A stretch of 64,000 bases of DNA from Rhodanobacter denitrificans. GTDB taxonomy: Bacteria > Pseudomonadota > Gammaproteobacteria > Xanthomonadales > Rhodanobacteraceae. Positions 45,141-53,359 of this stretch are shown here, piece after piece. The notes under the pieces are model-generated. The model was not told the DNA's origin. It saw nothing but the letters and a program-made list of their open reading frames with translations, and made no database searches. How positions within the stretch are numbered: position 1 is the first letter of the stretch; every line of letters starts with the position of its first letter. The stretch spans positions 1-64,000 of the forward strand of contig NZ_QFWQ01000011.1 of NCBI RefSeq assembly GCF_003335105.1, read 5' to 3'. A program made the position numbers and the translations under genes.

Positions 45141-45677
45141 ATGAAAAAGCTCATGGCGCTGCTGGCGGTTCTCGTCGTGGTCGTCTTGCTGGTTTTTGCC
45201 TTTAACTATGTCTCTGTCGGATCGAAGCTGGCCACTGTGATTCACGACGACCCGCGCAACAGCGGGGTCGACATGAACGCGCACTACGACTACTACACCA
45301 ACCCGGAAGTCCTGGTGCTCGATATGAGGGGAATCGGCCCATCGAACAGCATGGCCGATGTGTTTCGCGTTGTGATTCAGCTATCCCATAGCATGCAATC
45401 GAAGCAGTTCAAGACTGTGAAGTTCGAGTGGCATGGCAGCGAACGATACGATCTGAGTGGGTCCGACTTTCAGGAATTGGGCACCGCCTTGGATGGGCAG
45501 AACCCGATGTACATCATGCGGACGTTCCCGGAGAAATTGACGCTACCCGACGGCACCCATCCCTTTGGAACTTGGACGGGTGGCTTACTCGGTGTGCTCA
45601 GCCATCAGATGGACGACTTCAACAAATTCCATCATGGTTGGTACTTGGACAGCATGATGTCGGCTAAGGATAAGTAA
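45141..45677 (+). CDS. Unknown membrane-anchored exported protein
   Basis: 178 aa, not recognised. A single N-terminal hydrophobic segment (LMALLAVLVVVVLLVFAFNYV, residues 4-24) acts as signal anchor; the rest is soluble, probably periplasmic. It ends in LDSMMSAKDK. ATG 45141 follows CAGGGGG closely. It is 4 bp upstream of a lipoprotein gene and surely co-transcribed with it. Its codon use is clearly less GC-biased than the flanking chromosome, like the other genes inside the repeat-bounded segment. Confidence 0.7.
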   Translation: MKKLMALLAVLVVVVLLVFAFNYVSVGSKLATVIHDDPRNSGVDMNAHYDYYTNPEVLVLDMRGIGPSNSMADVFRVVIQLSHSMQSKQFKTVKFEWHGSERYDLSGSDFQELGTALDGQNPMYIMRTFPEKLTLPDGTHPFGTWTGGLLGVLSHQMDDFNKFHHGWYLDSMMSAKDK

Positions 45678-45681
45678 GCTC

Positions 45682-46377
45682 ATGAAAAATTTTTTTGCAA
45701 TCTTGGTGACCTGTCTTCTCCTGATGGGGTGCCAGAGCCACCAACAAGCCGCTGAATCGGTCAGCCCTCCCCCAACGACCCAAGCTGCAGCCCCCATCGC
45801 CGCAAGCGCACCCAAGCCCCAGCCATCAAGCTGGGTGGGTCCATTTGGGATTCAAATGGGGCTAACCAAACAGCAAGTATTGGATGCAACGGGCGCCCAA
45901 GCGCTCCCGGATAATCCCTTCACGTATGTGTCGTCAAAAGCGCCCAAAGGTCATGTGGCGTTTCAGAACTATGCATACACGATCGGAGACCAATCCGGCT
46001 TGTGCAGTGTTGTTGGTCTAGGAGACGAGTTTGATGCCGACGCATACGGCAATGCCGTCCGAAGTAATTTTTCCACCATTGAAGGCGCTTTGACCAAAAA
46101 GTATGGCGAGCCGACATCGACTGATAAAGACCTTGCGACAGGATCGATCTGGAGTGAGCCCAAGGACTGGATGATGGGTCTCCTCAAAAACGAACGACCC
46201 TATCGCGTCGACTGGAATTCATCCTCAGCCCACCCTCTTCCGGATCATCTCGCGTTAATTCGATTGAACGCGCGTGCAACGAGTTCTGACAAGGCCGCGC
46301 TGGCCATCTTGTATCGATTCGATAACGCCGACGCATGCGATAAGGAGGTTGCTGCGAAGCGGGATGCCAGCTTGTAG
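45682..46377 (+). CDS. Unknown lipoprotein
   Basis: 231-aa predicted lipoprotein: ILVTCLLLMGCQSHQQ with lipobox cysteine at 17, then a Pro/Ala/Ser-rich linker (27-50) and a globular domain starting WVGPFGIQMGLTKQQVLDATGA. That opening (FGIxxGxTxxQVxA) resembles small periplasmic proteins of unknown function. Two further cysteines in the mature part (~110 and near the C-terminus) could pair. Partner of the preceding anchored protein, 4 bp apart. Low GC relative to surroundings. Confidence 0.7.
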   Translation: MKNFFAILVTCLLLMGCQSHQQAAESVSPPPTTQAAAPIAASAPKPQPSSWVGPFGIQMGLTKQQVLDATGAQALPDNPFTYVSSKAPKGHVAFQNYAYTIGDQSGLCSVVGLGDEFDADAYGNAVRSNFSTIEGALTKKYGEPTSTDKDLATGSIWSEPKDWMMGLLKNERPYRVDWNSSSAHPLPDHLALIRLNARATSSDKAALAILYRFDNADACDKEVAAKRDASL

Positions 46378-46431
46378 GAGATAGAGCTGCGTTCAACTGC
46401 GGCCCACACAAGCTCAGAATTTCGCCTCTGA

Positions 46432-47452
46432 TTAATTCTCTCGGTCGAGGATGTCACGCAACTCAGGCGGGCAGTTGGGACTGGTCCACCGTTGCCGTTC
46501 GGCTGGATCGGGATGAAGCACGTCCCACGAATCATCAGGCGCCTCCACGATCTGGAACCATAGTGCTCGCGTCTCCTTGCTACGAGCCACAATCGTGGTT
46601 GGAGCATGGCCGGCATGCCGGTGGTTCAATGCATCGACGGTGTCTGGGGACACCTCGCAGTAGAGCGGGCCGACAGGTCGATGCGTGAATAGCAGACACT
46701 GCGCTGGTGAGATGGGCAACGTGATCTCGATATCAGGGTTCTCCAGACCGATAGCTCGCTCGTATGGGTGCTTCCTGTATGCGGTTTGGTCGTACCAGGT
46801 CGATGGGGCATCGGTTGTCAGGAACCCAAGCGGGTCATTCGTGCAAAGCACCGTCTTGTGCATGCCAAGCAGCACCGGAAGGATGACCTTTACCCCTGAT
46901 TCGATCAGGATTCTTGTCGAGTCCTCTTTCAAGTTGTCGAAATCCCCTGGTTGAGGAACGTAGACCCGTGACCCATCAACGTGGGTTGGAAGCTCTGGCT
47001 CAACCGTTCGAGTTTCCCAATCGGGACCGGCCACCTGCTCGAACATCGTCTTGACCTTCTCCATCTGATGAAGCCAGTGGTCGCGGCTTGAGGCGGTACG
47101 GAGGTGGGCCGTTGCAGCGAACAAACATGCCCACACCCAGTCGTCCTCGGTGAGTCGCCGTTTGAAGTTGAATTTGCTGTTGCGTACCTTCGTGAAGTTG
47201 GACTCAATGGTTCCTAGACCATGCTCAAGGCGAAGATCACGACCCCCCGTCGGTCGCCGTCAGCGTGTACATCTCCGTTTCGCGGAAGATCTTTTCCGGC
47301 GACTTGGGCTTGGGGTTTTCGCCATTCTTGTCGAACAGCCAAACGTACGGATTATTCGTGGCTGTCTTCGGCGCCGAAGGATCCAGCCAGGCTTTCAGGT
47401 AACAGGCCGGGACGAAATGCTGCTTCCGCTGCGCGTACTTCTCTCGTTTCAT
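46432..47452 (-). pseudogene. DUF4238 protein gene with a frameshift in a G6 run
   Basis: Two frames make one DUF4238 protein. The first part (47452-47237) starts KRKQHFVP-like: QRKQHFVPACYLKAWLDP, then SPEKIFRETEMYTLTATDGG, and stops at 47237. Removing one G from the run of six at 47243-47248 joins it without interruption to RDLRLEHGLGTIESNFTKVR and on to 46432. DUF4238 proteins are unknown but common in mobile DNA. The joined product would be ~339 aa, a normal length. The shift is either a real inactivation, a sequencing error, or a phase-variable homopolymer. The gene faces the lipoprotein gene. Confidence 0.8.
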
Positions 47453-47641
47453 AGCCAGGACGTCCTACACCTGCCGCTCATTTCAAACGTTCCATATCTG
47501 CGTCCCCGAAAGCGGACAGTTGCGAATGTCGCCTTGGGGTCGCAAACGGTCGATCAGCAATTGACTTTGCAACTCTTGCCCTTGTGAAGAAACGTGACAG
47601 GCCGCGCGCGGTGCCGTGCTTTTGCTCCGGCTTTTTCTGAA

Positions 47642-48016
47642 AGTGCGGGCCAGGATGGCCCGCTGCTCTACCCGGGCCCCCTGTGCGGCGGTGAGGCGGG
47701 GTCGACAGGCCGCGCAGCGGGCATCGGCATGGATGCCGATGCCTTTTCGCCAGGGCAGGATGCCCTGTCGAAAAGCCCGGCCCCGACTCACGGACTTGCC
47801 GGACAGGAGTCCGGCAAGCGCCAAGCGGGGTGGCCTTTCTCTTTGGTTATCTTTCTCTTTGGCCACGCAAAGAGAAAGTAACTCGGCTGCCGAAGGCAGA
47901 CGAAAGCTCTTGCTCTCGAATGCCGTCGCGCCAAGCAAAAGCATCGCGCGCGAGCGCGCTCCTACAAGGGTATTGATCGCCGGGCGAAGTGCGATGCCTG
48001 CCTTCGCAGGCATGAC
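47642..48016 (-). repeat. Right copy of long multi-hairpin inverted repeat
   Basis: 375 bp, reverse complement of 44487-44859 with scattered differences. Hairpins at 47720-47743 (GGCATCGGCA arms), 47795-47818 (CTTGCCGGAC arms) and 47851-47878 (CTTTCTCTTTG arms) match those of the left copy in position. Between 47453 and 47641 there is no gene. The repeat ends 42 bp before the ketosynthase stop, so the segment inserted or formed between the aminotransferase and ketosynthase genes. Confidence 0.9.
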
Positions 48017-48058
48017 GAGCAAAAACGAGGCGCCCCGCTCAGGGCGAACGGGCCGTGG

Positions 48059-49291
48059 TTACGGCGCCCGCTTCAATGCCAGCACCGCATTCAACCCCCC
48101 GAACGCGAACGAGTTGCTGAGCACCGCCCGCACCGGCATCTCGCGCGCCACGTTCGGCACGTAGTCAAGGTCGCAGGCGGGGTCGACCTTGTCGAGGTTC
48201 GCGGTGGGCGGCACCACGTTGTCGCGCAGCGCGCCGATCGCGGCGACCAGCTCCAGCGCGCCGGAGGCGCCCAGCGCGTGGCCATGCATGGACTTGGTGG
48301 AGGACACCGCGAGGCGGTCGGCGTGCGCGCCGAAGGCGAGGTGGATCGCCTTCGTCTCAGTGACGTCGTTGGCTTGCGTGCCGGTGCCGTGGGCGTTGAT
48401 GTAGTCGACGTCCTGCGGCGCGAGGCCGGCGTCGTCCAGCGCCTGGCGCATCGCGCTGGCGGCGCCGTCGGCGCTGGGCATCACGATGTCGGTGGCATCG
48501 GCGGTCATGCCGCTGCCGGCCAGTTCGGCGAGGATGGTGGCGCCGCGCGCCTGCGCATGCTCCATGGATTCCAGCACGAAGATGCCGGCGCCCTCGCCGA
48601 GCACCAGGCCGCGCCGGTTGACGCTGAACGGGCGGCAGGTATCGTCGGCCAGCACGCGCATCGCTTCCCAGGCGCGCAGCGCGCCGTAGGTGAGGCAGGC
48701 CTCGGTGCCGCCGGTGATGGCGACGTCGGCCAGGCCCCAGCGGATCATCTGCGCGGCCTGGATGATCGCGTGGTTGGCCGAGGCGCAGGCGCTGGCGACC
48801 GCAAAGGTGGGGCCGCGCAGGCCCCAGGCAATGCTGATCTGGCTGGCCGAGGCGTTGGTCATCAGCCGCACGATGGTGAGCGGATGCGCGCGGTTGGAGT
48901 TCTCCCCGTACAGCCGACGGCTCTGTTCGTCCTGGGTGGTCTCGCCGCCCACGCCGGTGCCGACGATCACCGCGGTGCGCAGGCCGAGCCCGTTGCTGGC
49001 GAAATCCAGCCCGGATTGCGCCACCGCCTCGCGCGCCGCGTGCAGCGCGAATTCCGAGGTGCGGTCGAGCATCGGCAGGGTGCGCTCGTCGATGTTCGCC
49101 GCCGGATCGAAGCTGGCGGGCACCTGCGCGGCGACCTTCACGCGCAGCCGCCCGGCGTCGACATGCTGCAGCGGGCCGATCGCGCTGCGGCCTTCGCACA
49201 GGCCCTGCCACAGCGCGTTGGCACCGACGCCGAGCGGGCTGATCGCGCCCATCCCGGTGATCGCGACGCGGCGTACCGGACGGCCTTGCAT
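48059..49291 (-). CDS. Beta-ketoacyl-ACP synthase (FabF-like, free-standing)
   Basis: 410-aa thiolase-fold ketosynthase. Catalytic Cys169 (ASACASAN), His301 (NAHGTGT), Lys333 and His338 (TKSMHGHALGAS) are all present, so it should be active in Claisen condensation of acyl-ACP with malonyl-ACP. The sequence is diverged from housekeeping FabF and lacks fab neighbours. Start ATG 49291 shares one base with the stop of the acyl carrier protein gene, so the two are coupled and probably partner. No ketoreductase, dehydratase or acyltransferase is nearby, so it must borrow those from fatty acid synthesis or make a beta-keto chain. Confidence 0.92.
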   Translation of the reverse strand: MQGRPVRRVAITGMGAISPLGVGANALWQGLCEGRSAIGPLQHVDAGRLRVKVAAQVPASFDPAANIDERTLPMLDRTSEFALHAAREAVAQSGLDFASNGLGLRTAVIVGTGVGGETTQDEQSRRLYGENSNRAHPLTIVRLMTNASASQISIAWGLRGPTFAVASACASANHAIIQAAQMIRWGLADVAITGGTEACLTYGALRAWEAMRVLADDTCRPFSVNRRGLVLGEGAGIFVLESMEHAQARGATILAELAGSGMTADATDIVMPSADGAASAMRQALDDAGLAPQDVDYINAHGTGTQANDVTETKAIHLAFGAHADRLAVSSTKSMHGHALGASGALELVAAIGALRDNVVPPTANLDKVDPACDLDYVPNVAREMPVRAVLSNSFAFGGLNAVLALKRAP

Positions 49292-49563
49292 CACTTCGCG
49301 CCCTCGCCGGCGGCGGCCTTCTCGTCCAGCGCCTTCTGCACGGCGTCGACCAGGCTCTGCGCGGTGTCGCTGTCGAAATTGGCACCCTGCTGGTCGGGGA
49401 AGGTGATGTCGAAGTGCTCTTCGATGTCGAAGATCAGCTCGATCGCCTCCAGCGAGGCGATGCCGAGGTCCTTCAGGGTGGATTCGGGCTTGATCGTCGC
49501 CACGTCGATCTTGGCCTGCGTGGCGATGATCTCGAAGACTTGCTGCTGGGTCGTTGCGGTCAT
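49291..49563 (-). CDS. Acyl carrier protein for the dedicated ketosynthase
   Basis: 90-aa acyl carrier protein. The phosphopantetheine serine is S37 in LGIASLEAIELIFDIEEHF; the usual DSL motif is ASL here, a variation seen in secondary-metabolism carriers. Acidic helix II is present. AAGGA precedes ATG 49563. The ORF frame extends further upstream, but this start fits length and ribosome-binding site. It is divergent from the acyltransferase gene (49657), with a 93-bp shared promoter region. Confidence 0.9.
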   Translation of the reverse strand: MTATTQQQVFEIIATQAKIDVATIKPESTLKDLGIASLEAIELIFDIEEHFDITFPDQQGANFDSDTAQSLVDAVQKALDEKAAAGEGAK

Positions 49564-49656
49564 GACAGGGTCCTTGGTGGCAGGCAACATTGGAAGGCTG
49601 GCGCAAGGTGCCTCACGCAGGCTAGCGGTCACAAGTCTAGGCAAACTCGCTTACTC

Positions 49657-50727
49657 ATGCCTTTCATTTCGCAACTGGAGCCGGATGCGCTGCTCGCGGC
49701 CTTCATGGTGGAGCCGCCGCTCGGCTTCGCGGTGGACCATTCGCCGCAGGGCATGCCGGCCTTCGTGGCGCCATTCGACCTGCTGACCACGGCCGACGAC
49801 GCGCTGCGCCGGCGGGTGGCCGCGCTGCCGCTGTACCGCCACTGGAGCCGGCTGCTGCGCTGGCGCACCCGCTTCGCGGGCACCACCGTGACCGAGTACG
49901 CGCCGCTGCCGCCGCAGGTGGCGCCGACGGCGCTGGCGCAGGGGCTGAAGGCGGCCTTCGGCAACCAGTGCCGGCTGCTGATCGTGAAGGACATCGCGCA
50001 GGATTCGCCACTGCTGGACGACGCGGCGAACGTCCACGCGCGCGCTTTCGCCCAAGCCTGCGCGGCGGAGGGTTTCGTGCTGCTGGAAGGCCAGGCGCTG
50101 GCCTGGGTGCCGATCGACTTCGGCTCGGACGACGAGTACCTGGCCCGGCTGTCGTCCGGCCGGCGCAAGAACATCCGGCGCAAGCTGCGCTCGCGCGGCG
50201 GGCTGGAGATCGAGACGCTGCGCACCGGCGACGCCTGCTTCGGCGACGAGGCGACGCTGGCGGCGTTCTACGCGCTGTTCGACAACGTGTACGCACAGAG
50301 CGAGATCCACTTCGACCGCCTGAGCCCGGCGTTCTTCCGCCTGCTGCTGCAGGACGCGGCCAGCGGCGGCGTGGTGTTCGTCTACCGCCACGCCGGCGAG
50401 ATGATCGGCTGGAACCTCTGCTACGAGCACGGCGGCAAGCTGATCGACAAGTACATCGGCTTCGCCTACCCCGCGGCGCGCGAACACAACCTCTACTTCG
50501 TCAGCTGGATGCACAACCTCGGCTACGCGCGCGAGCGCGGCCTGAGCCACTACGTGGCCGGCTGGACCGACCCCGAGGTGAAATCCTTCCTCGGCGCCCG
50601 CATGACCTTCACCCGTCATGCGGTGTACGCCCGCAACCCCCTGCTGCGCGCGCTGCTGCGCCGGCTGGGCAGCCATTTCGAGAGCGACCGCCACTGGCAG
50701 GCGGCCGCGGAAGCCGCCGATGAATGA
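49657..50727 (+). CDS. FemAB/GNAT-like N-acyltransferase
   Basis: 356-aa protein of the FemAB-like/GNAT superfamily (the 'peptidoglycan biosynthesis protein' type, DUF482-like). The C-terminal GNAT fold is marked by LSSGRRKNIRRKLRSRGG (residues ~165-182), DNVYAQSEIHFDRLSPAFFRLLL, and the acyl-CoA-binding-type GWNLCYEHGGKLIDKYIGF. It probably joins an acyl or aminoacyl group to an amine, with acyl-ACP from the divergent ACP a reasonable donor. No ribosome-binding site is seen at ATG 49657; the upstream frame is antisense to the ACP gene. Overlaps the arginase-like gene by 8 bp. Confidence 0.8.
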   Translation: MPFISQLEPDALLAAFMVEPPLGFAVDHSPQGMPAFVAPFDLLTTADDALRRRVAALPLYRHWSRLLRWRTRFAGTTVTEYAPLPPQVAPTALAQGLKAAFGNQCRLLIVKDIAQDSPLLDDAANVHARAFAQACAAEGFVLLEGQALAWVPIDFGSDDEYLARLSSGRRKNIRRKLRSRGGLEIETLRTGDACFGDEATLAAFYALFDNVYAQSEIHFDRLSPAFFRLLLQDAASGGVVFVYRHAGEMIGWNLCYEHGGKLIDKYIGFAYPAAREHNLYFVSWMHNLGYARERGLSHYVAGWTDPEVKSFLGARMTFTRHAVYARNPLLRALLRRLGSHFESDRHWQAAAEAADE

Positions 50728-51610
50728 CCTCGCGAACCGTCCCGTCGTGCTCGACATCGACCGCTCGGTCGGGCCCCTGCCCGGCCGGCTGGTGCTGCCG
50801 CTGGAGCATTGGCAGGAGTCGATCCGCTTCGGCTGCCCGCTGGCGGACATGCGGCGTTTCCGCACCATGCTGGACGAGCTGCTGCCGGCCGAGTACGGCA
50901 CCGTGTTCCTGGGCAGCGGCGACTTCCACCATCTCAGCTGGCCGCTGATCGCGCGACTGCGGCCGGCCGCGCCGTTCCAGGTCGTGGTGCTGGACAACCA
51001 CCCGGACAACATGCGCTTCCCGTTCGGCGTGCACTGCGGCTCGTGGGTGCGCCGGGTGGCGATGCTGCCGCAGGTCAGCCACGTGCACGTGCTCGGCATC
51101 ACCTCGCCCGACATCGGCGGCGGCCACGCCTGGGAGAACTATCTCGCCCCGCTGTGGCGTGGCAAGCTGAGCTACTGGAGCATCGGCGTGGATACCGGCT
51201 GGGCGCGCCGGCTCGGACTGGCGCGGGCGTTCCGCGGCTTCGACACGCCCGCGGCGCTGGTCGACGCGTTCGTCGGATACCAGCGCACGCAGGCCACGCC
51301 GAGCTACCTGTCGATCGACAAGGACGTGTTCGCGCCCGAAGTGGCCCGCACCAACTGGGACCAGGGCCAACTGCAGCTCGACCACGCGCAGGCGCTGATC
51401 GGCAGCCTGCGCCACGGCCTGGTCGGCAGCGACATCAACGGCGAGATCTCGCACTACCACTACCGCAGCTGGTGGAAGCGCCGGCTCTCCGCGATGGACG
51501 AGCAACCTGCGGTGGATACCGCGCAGCTCGCCGGCTGGCAGGCGCAGCAGCACGCGCTGAACCTCGAACTGCTGCAGGCGATCGCCGCGCGCTCCGGCCA
51601 GGCGGCCTAG
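50720..51610 (+). CDS. UPF0489 arginase-fold metallohydrolase
   Basis: 296-aa protein of the UPF0489 family with arginase/deacetylase-like metal motifs: GSGDFHH (D68, H70), LDNHPDN (D92, H94, D96), SIDKDVF (D200, D202) and SDINGEISH (E242). These match the four metal-binding strands of ureohydrolases. Relatives include enzymes that act on arginine side chains of peptides, but the substrate here is not known; a guanidino or acylamide group on the lipid product is possible. The start overlaps the acyltransferase by 8 bp. Its TAG is shared through the palindrome CTAG with the convergent glycosyltransferase stop. Confidence 0.85.
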   Translation: MNDLANRPVVLDIDRSVGPLPGRLVLPLEHWQESIRFGCPLADMRRFRTMLDELLPAEYGTVFLGSGDFHHLSWPLIARLRPAAPFQVVVLDNHPDNMRFPFGVHCGSWVRRVAMLPQVSHVHVLGITSPDIGGGHAWENYLAPLWRGKLSYWSIGVDTGWARRLGLARAFRGFDTPAALVDAFVGYQRTQATPSYLSIDKDVFAPEVARTNWDQGQLQLDHAQALIGSLRHGLVGSDINGEISHYHYRSWWKRRLSAMDEQPAVDTAQLAGWQAQQHALNLELLQAIAARSGQAA

Positions 51611-53211
51611 CCGCGCGGCGAACCCACCGGCGCCGCCGCGGCCGTCCCTGCGATGTCGCCGGCACGCCAGATGCCCAGGCTGCCGTCGCGATACGGCTGC
51701 CGGTACAGCGGCGTGGCCGGGTACTGGTAGCCCGGCTCGCCGCTGATCACCCACCCTTGCGGATGCGCGCGTACCCACGCCGCGACGGCGGCCGGGTCGG
51801 TGGTCATCGGGATCGGCGCGGTCAGCCGTCCGGCGAAGGTGAGCAGGCCGTACTGCGGCCCGGCGAACAGCAAGGGAACGCCTGCCTGTTGCGCGCCGGC
51901 CACCCGCCGCGCCGCCGCCGTGATGTCGTAGCGGGGTCCGGCGCCGAGCACGAAGGCGAGCTTGCACAGCAGCAGCGCCGCCAGCATGCCGAGCGCGGCG
52001 GCGCCCACCGGCAGCGACTGCGCCCGCTGCCACACGTAGCACAATCCGATGACGACGATGAGCACGCCGCAGGCGACCGCTCCGGCGCGGCCGGCGTGAT
52101 CGACCGCCAGCCGGCCCAGCCCGATCGCCACGGCGATGCCGATGAGCGCGAGCACCAGCCCGACCCGCCAGCCCACCACGCGCCAGCGGCCGGCGCCGAG
52201 ACGGACTCCGCCGGCCAGGGTCAGCGCCGGCAGCAGCGGCAGCAGGTAGTGCGGCTGCTTGCCGCTGATCAGGCTGAAGAGGACGAAGCCGGGCACGAAC
52301 GCGGCCACCACGAAGCGATCCAGCGCCCCGCCGGCGGGAGCCGATGCGGACTCGCCGCGCCCGACCGCGGCCACCCACGGCAGCAGCATCGCCGGCAGGA
52401 TCGGCAGGTACCACCACCAGGGGCGGGCATGCGCGAAGCTCTGCACCACGCGCCCCACCGTCTGGTGCAGGAAGATCGCGTCCGAATACTGGGCGCCACC
52501 CACCCTAGCGGCAGGCAACGCCCAGGCCAGCGCCAGCAGCACGGCACCGAGCAGGGCCGCGAGCAGCCGCAGCCAGGTCGCGAGCGGCCGCGCCTGCGGC
52601 AGCCACCACGGCGCCAGCAGCGCCGGCACGCCGCCCACCAGCAGCGCGACCGGCCCCTTGACCAGGATCCCTGCGCCCAGCGCCACCGCCAGCGCCGCCA
52701 CGGCGAGCGGCCAGCGCCGACCGGCCAACGCCGGCGTGGCCCGCCATGCCGCCAGCGTGCACAGTGTGAGCAGCATGTCGAACATCAGCACGCCCGCGTA
52801 TATCGCGCCCGCGGCACAGCCCAGCCACAGCCACAGCGAGGCCTGCACGGCCGCCCGCCCGGCGCCCAGCCGCCGGCCGAGCGAGGCGAGCAACGGGAGG
52901 GTGGCCAGCATGACGAGCAGCTCCAGCAGGCGCGCCGCCCAGGCGTGCACGCCGGTCACCGACCAGGTCAGGTTGATCAGCCAGAACAGCAGCGGCGCCT
53001 TGTCCGAATACGGCGCACCGTCCAGCCACGGCACCAGCCACTGCCCGCTCAGGTGCATGTTCCACGCCACCGCGAGGTAGCGCGTCTCGTCGATCGGCAC
53101 CGGAAACAGGAAGAACACCGGCGGCAGCAGCAGGATCAGCGCCGCGATTGCCTGCAGGCGCGGGTTCTCGCGGAACCCGCCAACGATGCCCGTACGCTGT
53201 GCTGCCGTCAT
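51607..53211 (-). CDS. ArnT-like integral-membrane glycosyltransferase
   Basis: 534-aa protein with about 12 membrane helices and the GT-C catalytic loop after helix 1 (PIDETRYLAVAWNM, D41-E42), as in ArnT and other phospholipid-carrier-dependent glycosyltransferases. Periplasmic C-terminal domain from ~415 on. It should transfer a sugar from undecaprenyl phosphate to a lipid acceptor on the periplasmic face of the inner membrane. ATG 53211 lies 148 bp after the aminotransferase stop, so it could be last in the long leftward operon or have its own promoter. Stop overlaps the UPF0489 stop. Confidence 0.85.
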   Translation of the reverse strand: MTAAQRTGIVGGFRENPRLQAIAALILLLPPVFFLFPVPIDETRYLAVAWNMHLSGQWLVPWLDGAPYSDKAPLLFWLINLTWSVTGVHAWAARLLELLVMLATLPLLASLGRRLGAGRAAVQASLWLWLGCAAGAIYAGVLMFDMLLTLCTLAAWRATPALAGRRWPLAVAALAVALGAGILVKGPVALLVGGVPALLAPWWLPQARPLATWLRLLAALLGAVLLALAWALPAARVGGAQYSDAIFLHQTVGRVVQSFAHARPWWWYLPILPAMLLPWVAAVGRGESASAPAGGALDRFVVAAFVPGFVLFSLISGKQPHYLLPLLPALTLAGGVRLGAGRWRVVGWRVGLVLALIGIAVAIGLGRLAVDHAGRAGAVACGVLIVVIGLCYVWQRAQSLPVGAAALGMLAALLLCKLAFVLGAGPRYDITAAARRVAGAQQAGVPLLFAGPQYGLLTFAGRLTAPIPMTTDPAAVAAWVRAHPQGWVISGEPGYQYPATPLYRQPYRDGSLGIWRAGDIAGTAAAAPVGSPRG

Positions 53212-53359
53212 GCCAACCCCTGGAAACTGCGCGCGAACCGCGCGGAACCGTCGCCGTCGCCCGAATGCGGGCGCCGACAAACCGGCGCGGCATTTTGCCG
53301 GGTGGAAGATTTCGTCCGTGTGAATTGTCCGCGGTGCGACAACATGCCGCGCAGTCGCT

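Noticed and set aside
47483..48022. A 179-codon frame across the right long repeat
   Set aside because: The reading follows repeat sequence and has no homology signal; covariation of stems argues against coding.
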